DNA from: Paguma larvata
Lineage: Eukaryota > Chordata > Mammalia > Carnivora > Viverridae
Length of the DNA stretch: 64,000 nucleotides
Assembly (NCBI GenBank): GCA_030068075.1
Contig: JAINVK010000527.1
Span: forward strand, 1 to 64,000
Direction: 5' to 3'
Shown here: one piece after another, positions 33,645 through 43,989 of the stretch
Layout: each line of letters opens with the position of its first letter
How positions within the stretch are numbered: the stretch's first letter is position 1
The notes under the pieces: generated by a model
Databases searched by the model: none
Told to the model about the DNA's origin: nothing
The model's input: only the letters and a program-made list of their open reading frames with translations
Program-made: the position numbers and the translations under genes

Positions 33645-33815
33645 TGTGCTGGGAATTTCACACACATCTCTAACAATACCAAGCCAGGTCTAGGACAACA
33701 AAGGAATGTGGTTTTAGTATGAAAACTCACTCCCTTAATTAAAGGAGGTGAGGGAGCTTACTCAGTGCCACACATATGTTAATTTGAGGAGCAGGGATTT
33801 AAACTTATGTCCGCC
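33645..33815 (-). repeat. MIR relic (antisense), weak
   Basis: 'ggagctgtgctgggaatttc', 'gaggtgagggagcttactca' and 'ggagcagggatttaaact' appear in MIR antisense order. Confidence 0.5.
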
Positions 33816-33819
33816 TTAT

Positions 33820-34560
33820 TTTTTTATCATGTGTTTTTAAGTTCCGTGAGATTTCCCCCTGCAGAAAAGCCTTTTACGGTTGCTTTTCTGCCCTGAATTA
33901 GTGTCACCACTCTGTATTGCCTAATCAACATCCTCCAAATAAGAAACAATTTATAGCAAAAATAAATCTCAGTAGCTTGGTTTGAGTTAAATGATATCTG
34001 AAGATAAGTAAAAACTGAGCAAGAGCTTTTATTAGGAAAATGCTATACTAAAATACCATTGTCATTTATGGAAAATGCAAACTGACAGGAAATTTTTAAA
34101 TTCAACAGCAGACAGTCTTTGAGGAGGGCTTTTTTTTAGAATCCAAGTACGAACTGGTAATAGAACTCATGCAAGACAGAATCAGTGAAGCCCGGAGTCT
34201 GGTGTGATGAACAGAGAGATTTGTAGATAGTTAGCAAGCTTTGCAAATACCACACTTCATCCAAGAGTTTTTAAAATTATTGGAATGGAAGAGTAGAAAT
34301 GATATCAGTTATGAAATATGAAGAATTCTACAGAAGGCAGGGATCACTTAAGTATTTGCTTTTCTGATGCAGACAAGATTTACTAACATATGAGCATTCT
34401 GACCACTCTCTCACCCCCAGTTCCTGCAACTAAAAGAGGATTTTATATTCACACAGTGAATTATTTTACCCCACCCTCCACTCTTTCTGGACAAGTTTGA
34501 ATGCCCTCTGGGTCCCTGTGAATTGCACTCTCTCCTTCCCAAATACGTATATCCTAAATT
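33820..34560. other. Unassigned DNA
   Basis: No repeat or gene recognised. Confidence 0.35.
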
Positions 34561-34785
34561 TTATCATTTCCTTGCTTACCATTTTAGTTCTCTCTCATAT
34601 AAATGGATGCCCAGTAATTTTGGTTTTCTTTGGAATTCAGATAAAATGTTTGAAATATACATAGTCTTTAGTGACTTGTTTGCCTCAGCATATTATTTAC
34701 AAGACCTACCATATTAACGTGCATGGCTAGAGTTCATTCCTTTTCATTGCTGCCTAGTGACCAATTATATATATCACCAACCATA

Positions 34786-34797
34786 TCTATATCTCTA

Positions 34798-34849
<52 letters not shown>

Positions 34850-34879
34850 ATCTATCTATCTATCATCTATCTATCTCTC
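34786..34879 (+). repeat. (TCTA)n tetranucleotide microsatellite
   Basis: About twenty tandem TATC units with a few interruptions (catctat) near the right end. Tetranucleotide tracts of this length are usually highly variable between individuals. Confidence 0.95.
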
Positions 34880-34961
34880 TAAAGTGATTCCACCCAATAA
34901 AAAAGCTCCCACCAAAGGATATGGGAGGTTTTATTACTCTTTAAAACAATGAACTCAAACT

Positions 34962-35146
34962 ATATTTCTTTAAGGTTATTTATTTATTTTAAGAGAGCAA
35001 GAGAGAAGGAGGGAGGGAGAGAGAGAGGGAGAGAGAGAGAGAGAGAGATAGATGTCAGCGCAGAGCCTGTCACTGGGCTTGATCCCACAACCATGAGCCA
35101 AAATCAAGAGTCAGATGCTTAACTGACTTAGCCATCCAGGAGCCCC
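34962..35146 (-). repeat. CanSINE, antisense, internally shortened
   Basis: GA-expanded block (34995-35050) then directly 'gatgtcagcgcagagcctgt', so part of the core is deleted; head ends 'gccatccaggagcccc'. Flanks tgaactcaaact (34950) and tgaagtcaaact (35147) give the target duplication. It interrupts the old L1. Confidence 0.9.
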
Positions 35147-35345
35147 TGAAGTCAAACTTCTTATATTCAATATTGTCGGTGTGAAATAGTATCTTCTTAT
35201 CTTTCTTAATTTGCATTTTTCTCATGACTAATCAAATCGAGCCTTTTTAAATGTTTCTTCCTCTATGAAATACCTTTAAATATCATATGCCTATTTTCCT
35301 ATTTTGTTAAATGAGTTTTTCTTATGGAATTTTAGGCTTTCTTTA

Positions 35346-35675
35346 TCCCAATTGTAAACAAAGCAATCGCTGTAAAGCTGCAAAGCAACTGTAAGCAAAG
35401 CAATGTTGATGATATGTGTACATATTCTTAAATGTTAAATTTGTGCCCTAATTTACCATATTTTTAACACATGGAATTTTGACTGGTACTACCTAAATTT
35501 CAGACTTGCTTTTTGTTCTCACAGGTTTTCTTCCAAAAGAGAGTATCAAACCCTAATATATCTTTCCTGTCTCAAGAGCTACATTTGTGATCTGATAATG
35601 CTATCGACTCACCTCAAATTGGTAATAATCGTAAGATATGGCCACTAAATGAACATGCTTCAGTCAACACACACA

Positions 35676-35713
<38 letters not shown>

Positions 35714-36185
35714 GGAAACAAACAGTCTTTGGACATTCTTGTTCCAGCTTATCAGCGGGTCTGACAGGAGAAATAATACTGTTAGTGTTAGGCAGCTGCA
35801 GATCAGAAATATACTGTGTACATTATTGCTCTTTGACTGACTTCTGACAAGTTACGTAATACTGTTCTCTACTGTTTCCAAGTATTTCATATTGCTAAAT
35901 GAATTATAGAAAATTTTGGCAGAGTTCTTGTTTATTTGCCATTTACCTATTGAATACTCCTGAGTGAATCTGTTTTCTCTTCTTTTCTGAATGGCAATCA
36001 AAATTCTCCCTGGTTTCCTGAATTTATTGTGTATAAGTATATCCCTATAGAGTCATGAGTAAATCTCACCCTTACCCCTCTTTACATAAATCTTACTGTC
36101 ATATCAGGACCAACACTAAATGGTAAATACACAGAGGAACATATCATGTGTTCTAATTATTTACTGGTCATTAGATTAGCTTTCC
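35346..36185. other. Unassigned DNA with a (CA)n tract
   Basis: Nothing recognised except the dinucleotide repeat listed separately. Confidence 0.35.
35667..35710 (+). repeat. (CA)n microsatellite
   Basis: About 21 CA units with one interrupting 'at'; its translation gives the His-Thr run in the 35649-35840 frame. Confidence 0.95.
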
Positions 36186-36189
36186 CAAA

Positions 36190-36320
36190 GAAGGCAGATT
36201 TGGAGTCTCTCGGTTCCGAGTTTGAAAGCTCAGCTGTGTACATTAGGGGTGCAAACTTGACCGACATTTAATCTTATTGTGTAAATTGGCGGTCTCATCT
36301 CTGTGAGGGAAAATAATAAG
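36190..36320 (+). repeat. MIR relic (sense)
   Basis: 'tttggagtctctcggttccg', 'gaaagctcagctgtgtac' and 'ctcatctctgtgagggaaaa' follow the MIR body from the tRNA-like part to the central core. Confidence 0.55.
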
Positions 36321-36650
36321 AAAAATAGCCTTTTCAAAGATTATTGCATTCATAAGGACAGATAAAGCAGGAAGTCAGCCTTATAGTAGTGGCTGAAAAA
36401 ATTATAGTTATCTTAATCATCAGTCACACCCTTCTTGACAGTAGATATTAAGTTTACTGGATGAGATGTGACTGACGGTTAACAACCAAGACGCCATCAT
36501 GTCTGAGTTTGTGAAAGAGACGACCAAAGCATAGCACAAGGCCTGACGTCTGCCACTCTGTCCTTCTATCAGACGTTATTCATCAGTAACCACCTCCTTT
36601 ATTGAGCTGTGATGTACCCTCAGGTGCCTTTTCTTCTTCTTTTTCTTTTT
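36321..36650. other. Unassigned DNA
   Basis: No feature recognised up to the T-rich boundary of the next L1. Confidence 0.35.
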
Positions 36651-36654
36651 TTTT

Positions 36655-36889
36655 TTATCATGAACCGTATATTTAATATTTTTTATTGATGGATAGTTGA
36701 CATGCAATATTATATTAGTTTAAGCTGTAAAACATAATAATTCAATATTTATATATATTTTGAAGTGTGATCATCATGATAAATCACCATCTGTCACCAT
36801 GCAGTTGTTTCTATATTATTAACTATATTTCCTATGCTGTACATCGCATCTTCAGGACTTACTAATTAATTAATTACAAGTTTATTTAT

Positions 36890-36924
<35 letters not shown>

Positions 36925-37185
36925 ACAAGCATGGGCAGGGAAGGGGCAGAGAGAGAGGGAGAGAGATAATCCCAAATAGCACAGAGCTGACAGCACAGAG
37001 CCTGACTTGGGGCTTTTTCTCACCAACCAGGGGACCATGACCTAAACTGAAATTAAGAGCCAGTCACTTAACTGACTGATCCACCCAGGCGCCCCATGAC
37101 TTATTTATTTTATAACTAAAAGTTTATACCATCTAATCCCCTTCCCCCTTTTTGTCCATCCCCCCATACCCCTCAGGTGTTTTTC
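36655..37185 (-). repeat. Old LINE-1 3' UTR, antisense, interrupted by a SINE
   Basis: Left part 36655-36870: 'ttttattgatggatagttga', 'ctgtcaccatgcagttg' and 'tatgctgtacatcgcatctt'. The right part, after the SINE, resumes with 'gacttatttattttataact' and 'gtttataccatctaatcccc'. The join reconstitutes the normal L1 3' end order, proving one L1 hit later by the SINE. Confidence 0.85.
36872..37095 (-). repeat. CanSINE inserted in old L1
   Basis: Antisense copy with an expanded (GA)n at 36893-36922, core 'gctgacagcacagagcctga' and head 'ccacccaggcgcccc'. Short flanks gacttac/gacttat belong to the L1 target sequence. Confidence 0.93.
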
Positions 37186-39152
37186 AACATGGCACCCTAA
37201 ACTATTTGGTTTTGATTTGTCTGTGAATTTAGAATGTGGCTTGTGAAGTTTATTCTGCTGGGCAGAAGGAAGACCTACACTGGAGAGCCTACTTGGAGTG
37301 AATGAGAAGAGGAGAAATGGGCAGGCTGAAGTTTTGTATGACAAGGTCAGGTATTAAGTAAGCCACTTCTGAAATGGAAGTAAGCCACCCATGGCTTAGA
37401 ACTGCTAAACCACGTGCTATTTGAAGGAAATCTAAGTTGATAATATTCTACATAGAGTTCTTCGCAATTTTTCATCAAGGGTAAAAAATATAGCTCCCTT
37501 CCTTGCATTTACATATATCCTCTTTTTGCAAAAAGAAGCACTGTAGAGACATGAAGGAAATTCTTTCTGTTCCTTTTGATGTTCCAGGGAGCATGTCCTA
37601 ATTGACTAGACTTTTTCTCATCTATTACCATAAGGGATATTCTGTCTACATTCTCATAGTGAGGTACTCCTACACCTTCAAATAAGGGGCTGTTTTTCTC
37701 AAGAAAGATGGGGACAATATTCTTCAGCTTTGCACTCATGGTTATAAAGTTGAATTCTCAGGTTACTTCAGTTTCCCATTTCTGGGGTCCATGCACTACT
37801 TTGTTTTCTCACCCTCTTATAAAGAAAGAAAATGAAAAAGTAAGGTATCAAGGATTACTCCTTACATTGGATTTTGACCCTCTCTGTTGTAATGTCAATG
37901 CTGGTAACTATTTGGAGGTGGATGACAAAGGACAGAGGGTCATCTGTAACACCACAAAGGTCAACATGCACTTTATATGAAATTTCAGTTACGTTTGACC
38001 TGAGTTTTCTTAGTAAAGTTCCCAAGTGTTTTCCAATGCCCTATATAACTATCAATGTCAAACGGCCTATCAAGAGAGTCTATAGGACTAAATGTAGGGG
38101 ACTATGGGAAAGCACTGTTGAAGAGAGAGTAGAGTGAAATCTCTGATGTCAGACTGACCTACCTAGTCCTTGGGGATCCCTAGCTATTTGACATATCCTA
38201 GACCACAGTACGCACTACTATTCAGTTCTTTAGCTGTCCTTCCCCCACTATTTTCCATTTACGTAAACATTACATGGATATCTTTATTAGAGGGTTCCAT
38301 TTTAGCATAAATCAGACCTCTTTCTATTGGCTTAAACTTCAGTTAACTTATTTGTCTAGAGCTCTTTGTCTCACTGTTTTCTAATAAACTTACTCATACG
38401 GCACATTTCCTATCTGCTCACTGGCAGAGTTTAGAGGGCAACAATTATGGAAGATGCTGGAGAGGTCATACAGTGTGAATGGGGACATTTATTCTTTCAG
38501 GCAATTCGCAAACTTCAACTTGCATAAACCTTGTCTGAAGAGCAAGACTAAATAGATTACTAGGCTACATCCCAAACGATCAGATTCTGTAGGTGTGGAT
38601 GCGGGTTGAGAATTTCATTTCTGGCAAGTTTCCGGGTAAAGCTGCTCCTAGTTTAGGACTGCACCTTGCATATCACTCAATTATGACACCAGTGGAAATT
38701 TTAGGATATTTTGTTGACAGATTTTAGAGAAAGAGCTTTCCCCTCAGCTATAATCTTGTTTCTTTGTATGTTCACATTTAAAATGGCAGGTGTACTCCTC
38801 AACTAGTAACGATACCTTATTTGACTCACAGATGGGATGTCAATTCAGTGTTTCTTGTGCGATGATCACATTCTACACATAATTCGAACGTGGTCTGATA
38901 TCAACCGTTATGCACTTTTGAAAGCTCAAATTACCATGGCTCTGAACCTGCTTCCTCAATCTACCCAGATATGTAGGACTCCTAAAAATATCCCCGGTTA
39001 TTCCGGAATGTTCTCCTCCCTCCCCTGCCCAGAGGGGACACAGCTTATAAACCAGTTTCATAAGGTGCAGGCAATTTCGGTTTCCATTACATTCTTCCTC
39101 TCATGCCTGGCTCCCTACTTCCCAGAGAGTCTCTTATTTAGGATCTTCAGTG
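37186..39152. other. Unassigned 2-kb stretch, no gene seen
   Basis: Several frames of 60-118 codons overlap on both strands (for example 38837-39193 plus) but none contains a recognisable domain, and stops are frequent in flanking frames. No repeat was named. This is among the longest repeat-free stretches of the window. Confidence 0.45.
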
Positions 39153-39585
39153 CTGCTGATGTGAAGAATCAGGGCAAAAGGAAACAGAGATAAAATTCAA
39201 TTTCCTTACAACTTGCTGCCCATTGACAAATGCTTGAGACAGGCAAAGTATGACATCCCTCCAGGAACTCCCAACTGTCTTACTGTTAACGCTTTGCTAA
39301 AGGCACGAAGCAACCATAGCTTGACAATAACCAGACCTGGAGGATCCTATAAGTTTTCTTTAACGTATGAAAATCCTTTTGGAAATTTCTTTGTCTCTAC
39401 CCCATGCCCCAATTTAAAAGTATATAACCAATTGCTCGTCACAACCTCAGTGCAGCTGTTTCTGCCCACAGGTCCTGTTCCTATGCTTTAATAAAGCCAC
39501 CTTTTTTTTTTTTTGCACTGAAAATGTCTCAAGAAATTTTTCTTGACCATTCACTCCAAGAACTCACACCAAATCACATCACTGC
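39153..39585 (+). mobile_element. Class I (gammaretrovirus-like) solo LTR, 425 bp
   Basis: Candidate LTR from tgatgtgaagaatcagggc at 39157 to 'aaatcacatca' ending at 39581, flanked by ctgc (39153-39156 and 39582-39585). A 4-bp duplication is typical of class I integration. A TATA-like agtatataacc lies near 39418. The polyadenylation signal aataaa is at 39490-39495, followed by the conserved R/U5 phrase gtctcaagaaatttttcttg. The plus strand is the sense direction. The 92-codon frame at 39213-39491 lies wholly inside it and is not a gene. No internal retroviral genes adjoin. Confidence 0.75.
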
Positions 39586-40715
39586 CACTCGGGACGCTGT
39601 CCATTCAAATGTACTATTTGGGAAAGCTTCTCGAGCTACGAGTTCTCAAGGTGCCAGAGCTGGGATCTATGCAGAAGAGGCTGAGAAGCCCCTCTGCACC
39701 ACTCTGGAACCACTTTTATTACCCAGGAACCAGGGAAAAGTCCTTTGTGCTTAGGAGTTTTTAAAAGTCACCCTTGAATAGTTTCATGATTCCCAGACTA
39801 GAAGTCTTTCAATTGGTAAATCTTTAAACTCAATCCAAGATGATGGATGGGGAGAAAACCCTATTTACACTTGTCATTCATTCTATTCACAACCAACAAT
39901 AGACACCTTCTTCCTTCTCTAATTATAAGCCATAGTTACCAAATGATGGGGGTTGTCTATACCAGGCCTACTGATTACTAATTTAGCTTTATTAATGCAC
40001 AGTTAACTCCTCCATTTTATGTATCTTCTTTTGGTCGTGCAAACAATTCAAGTCTATTTTATTATTTTAGGTGAGAAATGACAGCAGCTTGCTGTGGGGG
40101 TTGTTGGTGAGGATGAAGAGCAGTGGTTATATTCAGAGTGTGTTCAGAGTTTGTTTCTGGAACGATCTCTGTGTTTTTCCCATTGTCATGCACGTTATCT
40201 TGAGAGAATTTAAGATGCGATGTCACTCGCATTCTCTCGGTTCGTTTTTATATTGTTTTAATTGTCAAACAACTTCATATACGATTAACACAAGTGACAC
40301 AAATGTGATAGAGTCTGACAAAGCCAAAGAGTCCTTTCCCATCGTGGTAGCAAATGGGGCACTAGAGAGGCTCTGCTGAAGTCCTCAGGGCTTCTCAAAT
40401 AAAACGGAGATTCCAGAATGAGTTCCATTAACTGTTTGCCAAAGTGTTTCTCTATAACATTTATATGCGACTTAAACATGTGTCCCCAATTCCCTTTAAC
40501 AGTCAATCTCTCAGAGGCAAACAAGCCGGCGCTTCCTTCTGTGATGTTTTCCTTACCTAAGGATGCAAACTATTGAAATTAAGATGGGAGTCCTGTCCAA
40601 GTACCTATTAATTGTTTTCATACTTAATAAAGTATGCAACTAATCTTGCCAGTTTTACTTCTGAACTTTTCTGTGGTGTGTCCTTCCCTTTTGTTATCCT
40701 TAATACTGGTTAAGG
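39586..40715. other. Unassigned DNA right of the LTR
   Basis: No retroviral interior or other repeat recognised. Frames at 39524-39764 and 40071-40379 have no family resemblance. Confidence 0.4.
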
Positions 40716-40719
40716 CTTT

Positions 40720-40900
40720 TATCATCTCTTGCCAAGATTACTAAAAGTCTCTTGTGGTCTCCCTCCATACTTACTCCTCTAAAATCAATATTTCCTACAG
40801 AGATAGATTTATCTAAATACATATTTTAGCTATGCTGCTTCTACTTAGATCTGTATTCCCTATGTTGTAAGGCAAAGATAAAAAAAGCTCTGGAGTTGAA
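40720..40900 (+). repeat. L2 relic (sense), weak
   Basis: 'cttgtggtctccctccatac', 'tagctatgctgcttctactt' and 'gtattccctatgttgtaagg' resemble L2 ('catgtcactcccctgctt ... cagtggcttcccattgc'). Confidence 0.4.
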
Positions 40901-40930
40901 TTTTACAGTGGTAATTATTAGGGAATTTTA

Positions 40931-41153
40931 TTTATTATTATTTTTAAGTTTATTTTTGTATTTATTTTGAGAGACACAGAGACAGCGTGAGCCGGGGAGA
41001 GGCAGAGAGAGGGAGAGAGAGAGAATCCCAAGCAGGCTCCAGGCTGCCAGCTGCAGAGCCCAACGAGGAGCTTGAACTCATGAACTGTAAGATCATGACC
41101 TAAGCTGAAACCAAGAGTCGGGCACGTAACAGACTGAGCCACCCGGGCACCCC
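40931..41153 (-). repeat. CanSINE, antisense, with 15-bp duplication
   Basis: Tail 'ttttaagtttatttttgtat', GA block, core and head 'gccacccgggcacccc'. Flanks tattagggaatttta (40916-40930) and tattaggcaatttta (41154-41168) differ by one base. Confidence 0.95.
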
Positions 41154-41168
41154 TATTAGGCAATTTTA

Positions 41169-42250
41169 GGAACTGAGAATAGTTGGTAACATTCCCAGCA
41201 AACAGTGAAACCCTTGTAAGTATGAATATATCTTCTATTAAGTATAAGTTTGAAGACATTAATTTAGTATCTTCTACATATATAAAAATACATGCCGTAA
41301 TTTTCAATGTTTGCCTTAGCAGTCCAAAAAAATTATTTTAAGCTAAAGAAGTAAGACTGAACAAAATGGTAGAGCTCTGGAAATGAATCACGTTTTGAAA
41401 AGAAACCTGATTTCTATAATAAAAATTAATGTCCTAGTATCAGTGAGAAATCAATATGAAGCAGATTATGGAGGTTACGTGACAATCAAATAAAAGGTGA
41501 AGAGGTAATGAGAAAGATGTAAGGGGAAATATTAGTATAGATTTTAAATAAAAGTTTCTGGCTGTTCAAAATTGTTTTCAATAATAGAACATAATTTTCA
41601 AGTGCCATCCATACATTTAATAGTATTGGTTGAATACACTGTTGAATGTCAACTACTCCATTTAACTCATCAAGAACAAATCAGCAGACAATACATTTTG
41701 AAGAGTTCAATGGAGTCAGTGTTTTAGTGAGGCTGGGGAAGAATGGGGGTAATGTTTTGACATACGGATACCCTGGCACTAGAACTAGTCCTTCTGTTCC
41801 CACATAATGCCCCCAGAATGTCAAGCAATCCCTCTGTCTACACTGCCCAGCGCCAGCAAAACTGTCTGCATGGTGCTGGGAAGCCAGAAAACCTGAGTAA
41901 CGTTTGAAGAGACGTGAGGAAAATACACAAAACAGCACTCAGCAAGAAAGGTAGATGCTGCTGCCCCTTTTTAAACTTGACTGCTACTGATCTTATTCCA
42001 GGCTTCTTTAACTTAAAACACTGATGAGCATGTTAAACATCATATTCAAAAACAGAAGAATTATTATTATTCTGTTTAATAATATTCGAGCTATTAACAG
42101 CTCGAAAAACGAGAAGGTTATAACTCATTTCTGTTGTCTCAGGAAACGAGAGAAGGAAATTCTTTGCCTACATCACCCAAAAAGTGTGTCTAATCCTGTT
42201 CTACAATCCCCCTTCCTGTTCTTACCTGTTCGTAAGCTGGTTAAGGAGCT
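41169..42250. other. Unassigned DNA
   Basis: No repeat or coding feature recognised. Confidence 0.4.
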
Positions 42251-42656
42251 AACTTGAGAAGGAAAACAGCAAGAGCAGATAAAAAGAACAACCAGATGTT
42301 TGAGGCTGGATACTGTATCCCCCTGCCCCCGCCCTTGCATGCTTTTGGCTTCTGTAATCTTGCTTGCCTCTTGCATTAGCCAACTGCCTGCTTAGCACAA
42401 CTGATAGTGTCCCCCGCCAACCCCCCTTTTTTCCTTGAGCCCCTGCAATACCGCTCACCTGTGCAGCCGATAGAAAGTTTCTAAGTACCTGGAAGCTAGC
42501 CAGGCAGAAGAGAAGGCCAGCGCCAGGGCTCTGGGCTCAGCCACTGGAGGTGACTCCGCTGGGCTGGCACCGATGCGAACTAAACAGTCTTTTCTGATCC
42601 TCCGAGTGCGTGTCACTTGGTTCTTCCTGTGTGCTGAGTATTTGCTGTAACAAACT
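42251..42656 (+). mobile_element. Class I ERV-type solo LTR, 398 bp
   Basis: Runs from tgagaaggaaaacagca at 42255 to 'atttgctgtaaca' ending at 42652, flanked by a 4-bp duplication aact (42251-42254 and 42653-42656). The 3' part 'cggcacc'-like/'gcgaactaaacagtctttt' followed by 'gatcctccgagtgcgtgtca' and 'cttggttcttcctgtgtgct' is the R/U5 layout of carnivore class I LTRs; the polyadenylation hexamer appears mutated (actaaa). No internal genes flank it. The overlapping minus-strand frames are shadows. Confidence 0.72.
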
Positions 42657-42724
42657 CTATAGAGAAACACACCCAATGCTGGAGGATTTATAAAAATTTA
42701 AGGTTGGGTTTTTTGGAATGAGAT

Positions 42725-43150
42725 AACTGTATTAGTTATGATTACTGGATAATGAGCAAACTACTCAAAATTTACCATCTTAGAGCAACAAACATTGGTT
42801 ATCTCTGACAGGTTGGGAGGGTCAAGAACTTGAGAATGGTCTGGGTGGGTGATTGTGGCTCAGGGCTTCTCATGAGGTTGCAGTCAAGCTGCCTCTCAAG
42901 ACTTGACTGGGGAGGGAGAAAGCACTTCAACGCTCATTCTTGTGGTTGTTGGCAAGGAAACTTCAGTTTATCTCTCTCCTCTTGCATTTTACTGTAAGCA
43001 GCAAAAGAAACCAGGCAACACTTTCAACACTTTGCTTGGAAATCTCAGCTAGATGGCCCAGTTACTATAGGCAACAATATTGTCTAAAAGTTCTGCTACT
43101 AGAGAGCAAGGAACCCCTTTCCTCCAGTTACCAATAGCATTTACCTTACT
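42725..43150 (+). repeat. Ancient mammalian repeat, family uncertain
   Basis: 'ctgtattagttatgattact', 'tttctcatgaggttgcagtc'-type text, 'aagacttgactggggaggga' and 'cattcttgtggttgttggca' match a dispersed mammalian element whose family I cannot name with confidence (LTR- or DNA-transposon-like). Confidence 0.5.
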
Positions 43151-43283
43151 TTCCTGAAAGCCGTGGCTGGGAAACTTATCAAATAAAGACCATATGGCTA
43201 TAAGGCTTCAATTAACAGCTTCTTCAAGGGCAATATTTGAGTAGGATCTAAAAGGAGTAAGGGAGAGAACCATGCAACTATCT

Positions 43284-43308
43284 GGGGTGGGGGGGCGGGG
43301 GGACGGGG
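43284..43308 (+). other. Strong G-quadruplex motif
   Basis: gggg-t-ggggggg-c-gggggg-ac-gggg: four long G-runs with one- or two-base loops, among the most stable G4 arrangements by sequence rule. Confidence 0.85.
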
Positions 43309-43578
43309 AACATTCCCATTAGAGGAAGCAGAATGCAAGAAGGCCCTGAAGTAGGGATGCTCGACATGTTCAAGAAATAGCCTGAAGGCCGGTTTGGCTG
43401 CAGCAAAATGAATGAAGGAAAAAGCAGAACAAGCAGGAAGAAGGAGCTGGAGCAAGTAGTCTGATCATTTAGTAGCTTACAGGCTACTGCTCTAAAGACT
43501 TAGATTTCTCTCTGATTGAGGTGGGGACATAACGGACAAAATGAAATCTGATTTAAGGTATATAAATAACCACCCTGG

Positions 43579-43707
43579 GGGTGCCTGGGTGGCTTGGTCA
43601 GTTAAACGTCCGGGCCTTGGTTTTGGCTCAGGTCATGATCTCACTGTTCCTGTGTTTGAGCCCTGAGCAGACTCTGTACTGACAGCTGTGGAGCATGCTT
43701 GGGATTC

Positions 43708-43755
<48 letters not shown>

Positions 43756-43819
43756 TCTGCCCTCCGCCACTTGGACTCTCTCTCTCAAAATAAACAAATA
43801 AACTTTTTAAAAAACTTTA
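43579..43819 (+). repeat. CanSINE, sense, inside L2, with (CT)n expansion
   Basis: Head 'gggtgcctgggtggcttgg', core, expanded (CT)n at 43710-43745 and tail. Perfect 15-bp target duplication aaataaccaccctgg at 43564-43578 and 43820-43834. Confidence 0.96.
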
Positions 43820-43854
43820 AAATAACCACCCTGGATGCTATATGGAATGTAACT

Positions 43855-43892
43855 CTGTGTGCGCATGCCTGCGCGCACGTGTGCATGTGTGT
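43855..43892. other. Alternating purine-pyrimidine (Z-DNA-prone) tract
   Basis: Runs of gtgtgcgcatgc and gcgcgcacgtgtgcatgtgtg alternate purine and pyrimidine almost perfectly, with several CG steps. Confidence 0.65.
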
Positions 43893-43989
43893 CTCGTATA
43901 AAGGTGGACCTGGAAGCCTGGTAGTAAACTTATTAACAGTCGAGGTGTGAGATGATGCCCTACGAGCAGCTCATAATAGAGTCAGTGAG

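Larger units (their letters stand above)
34565..35345 (-). repeat. Old LINE-1 ORF2 3' part, antisense, split in pieces
   Basis: Antisense L1 text at 34570-34775 ('gagttcattccttttcattg') is split by the (TCTA)n tract. It resumes weakly at 34880-34961 and continues after the SINE at 35160-35345 ('tgaaatagtatcttcttatc', 'ttgcatttttctcatgacta'). The pieces are collinear, so they belong to one fossil copy. Confidence 0.65.
43200..43985 (-). repeat. L2 LINE, antisense, interrupted by a CanSINE
   Basis: Left part 43200-43578: 'aagaaggccctgaagtaggg', 'gctcgacatgttcaagaaat' and 'gaaggccggtttggctgcag', ending 'ataaccaccctgg'. After the SINE the right part continues with 'ccaccctggatgctatatgg' and 'gaggtgtgagatgatg'. 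The two parts are collinear with antisense L2. The strong G-run tract at 43284-43308 and an alternating purine-pyrimidine tract at 43855-43892 lie inside it. Confidence 0.78.

Noticed and set aside
34801..34879. Tandem repeats considered as a CRISPR-like array
   Set aside because: It is a pure tetranucleotide microsatellite without spacers; the host is a mammal.
38837..39193. 118-codon frame in the 37-39 kb repeat-free stretch
   Set aside because: No domain or family resemblance; its end overlaps the LTR start; a minus-strand frame overlaps it (38873-39061).
39213..39491. 92-codon frame that could look like a small protein
   Set aside because: It falls entirely within the class I LTR, across the U3 region and TATA-like site; LTRs of this kind do not encode proteins here.
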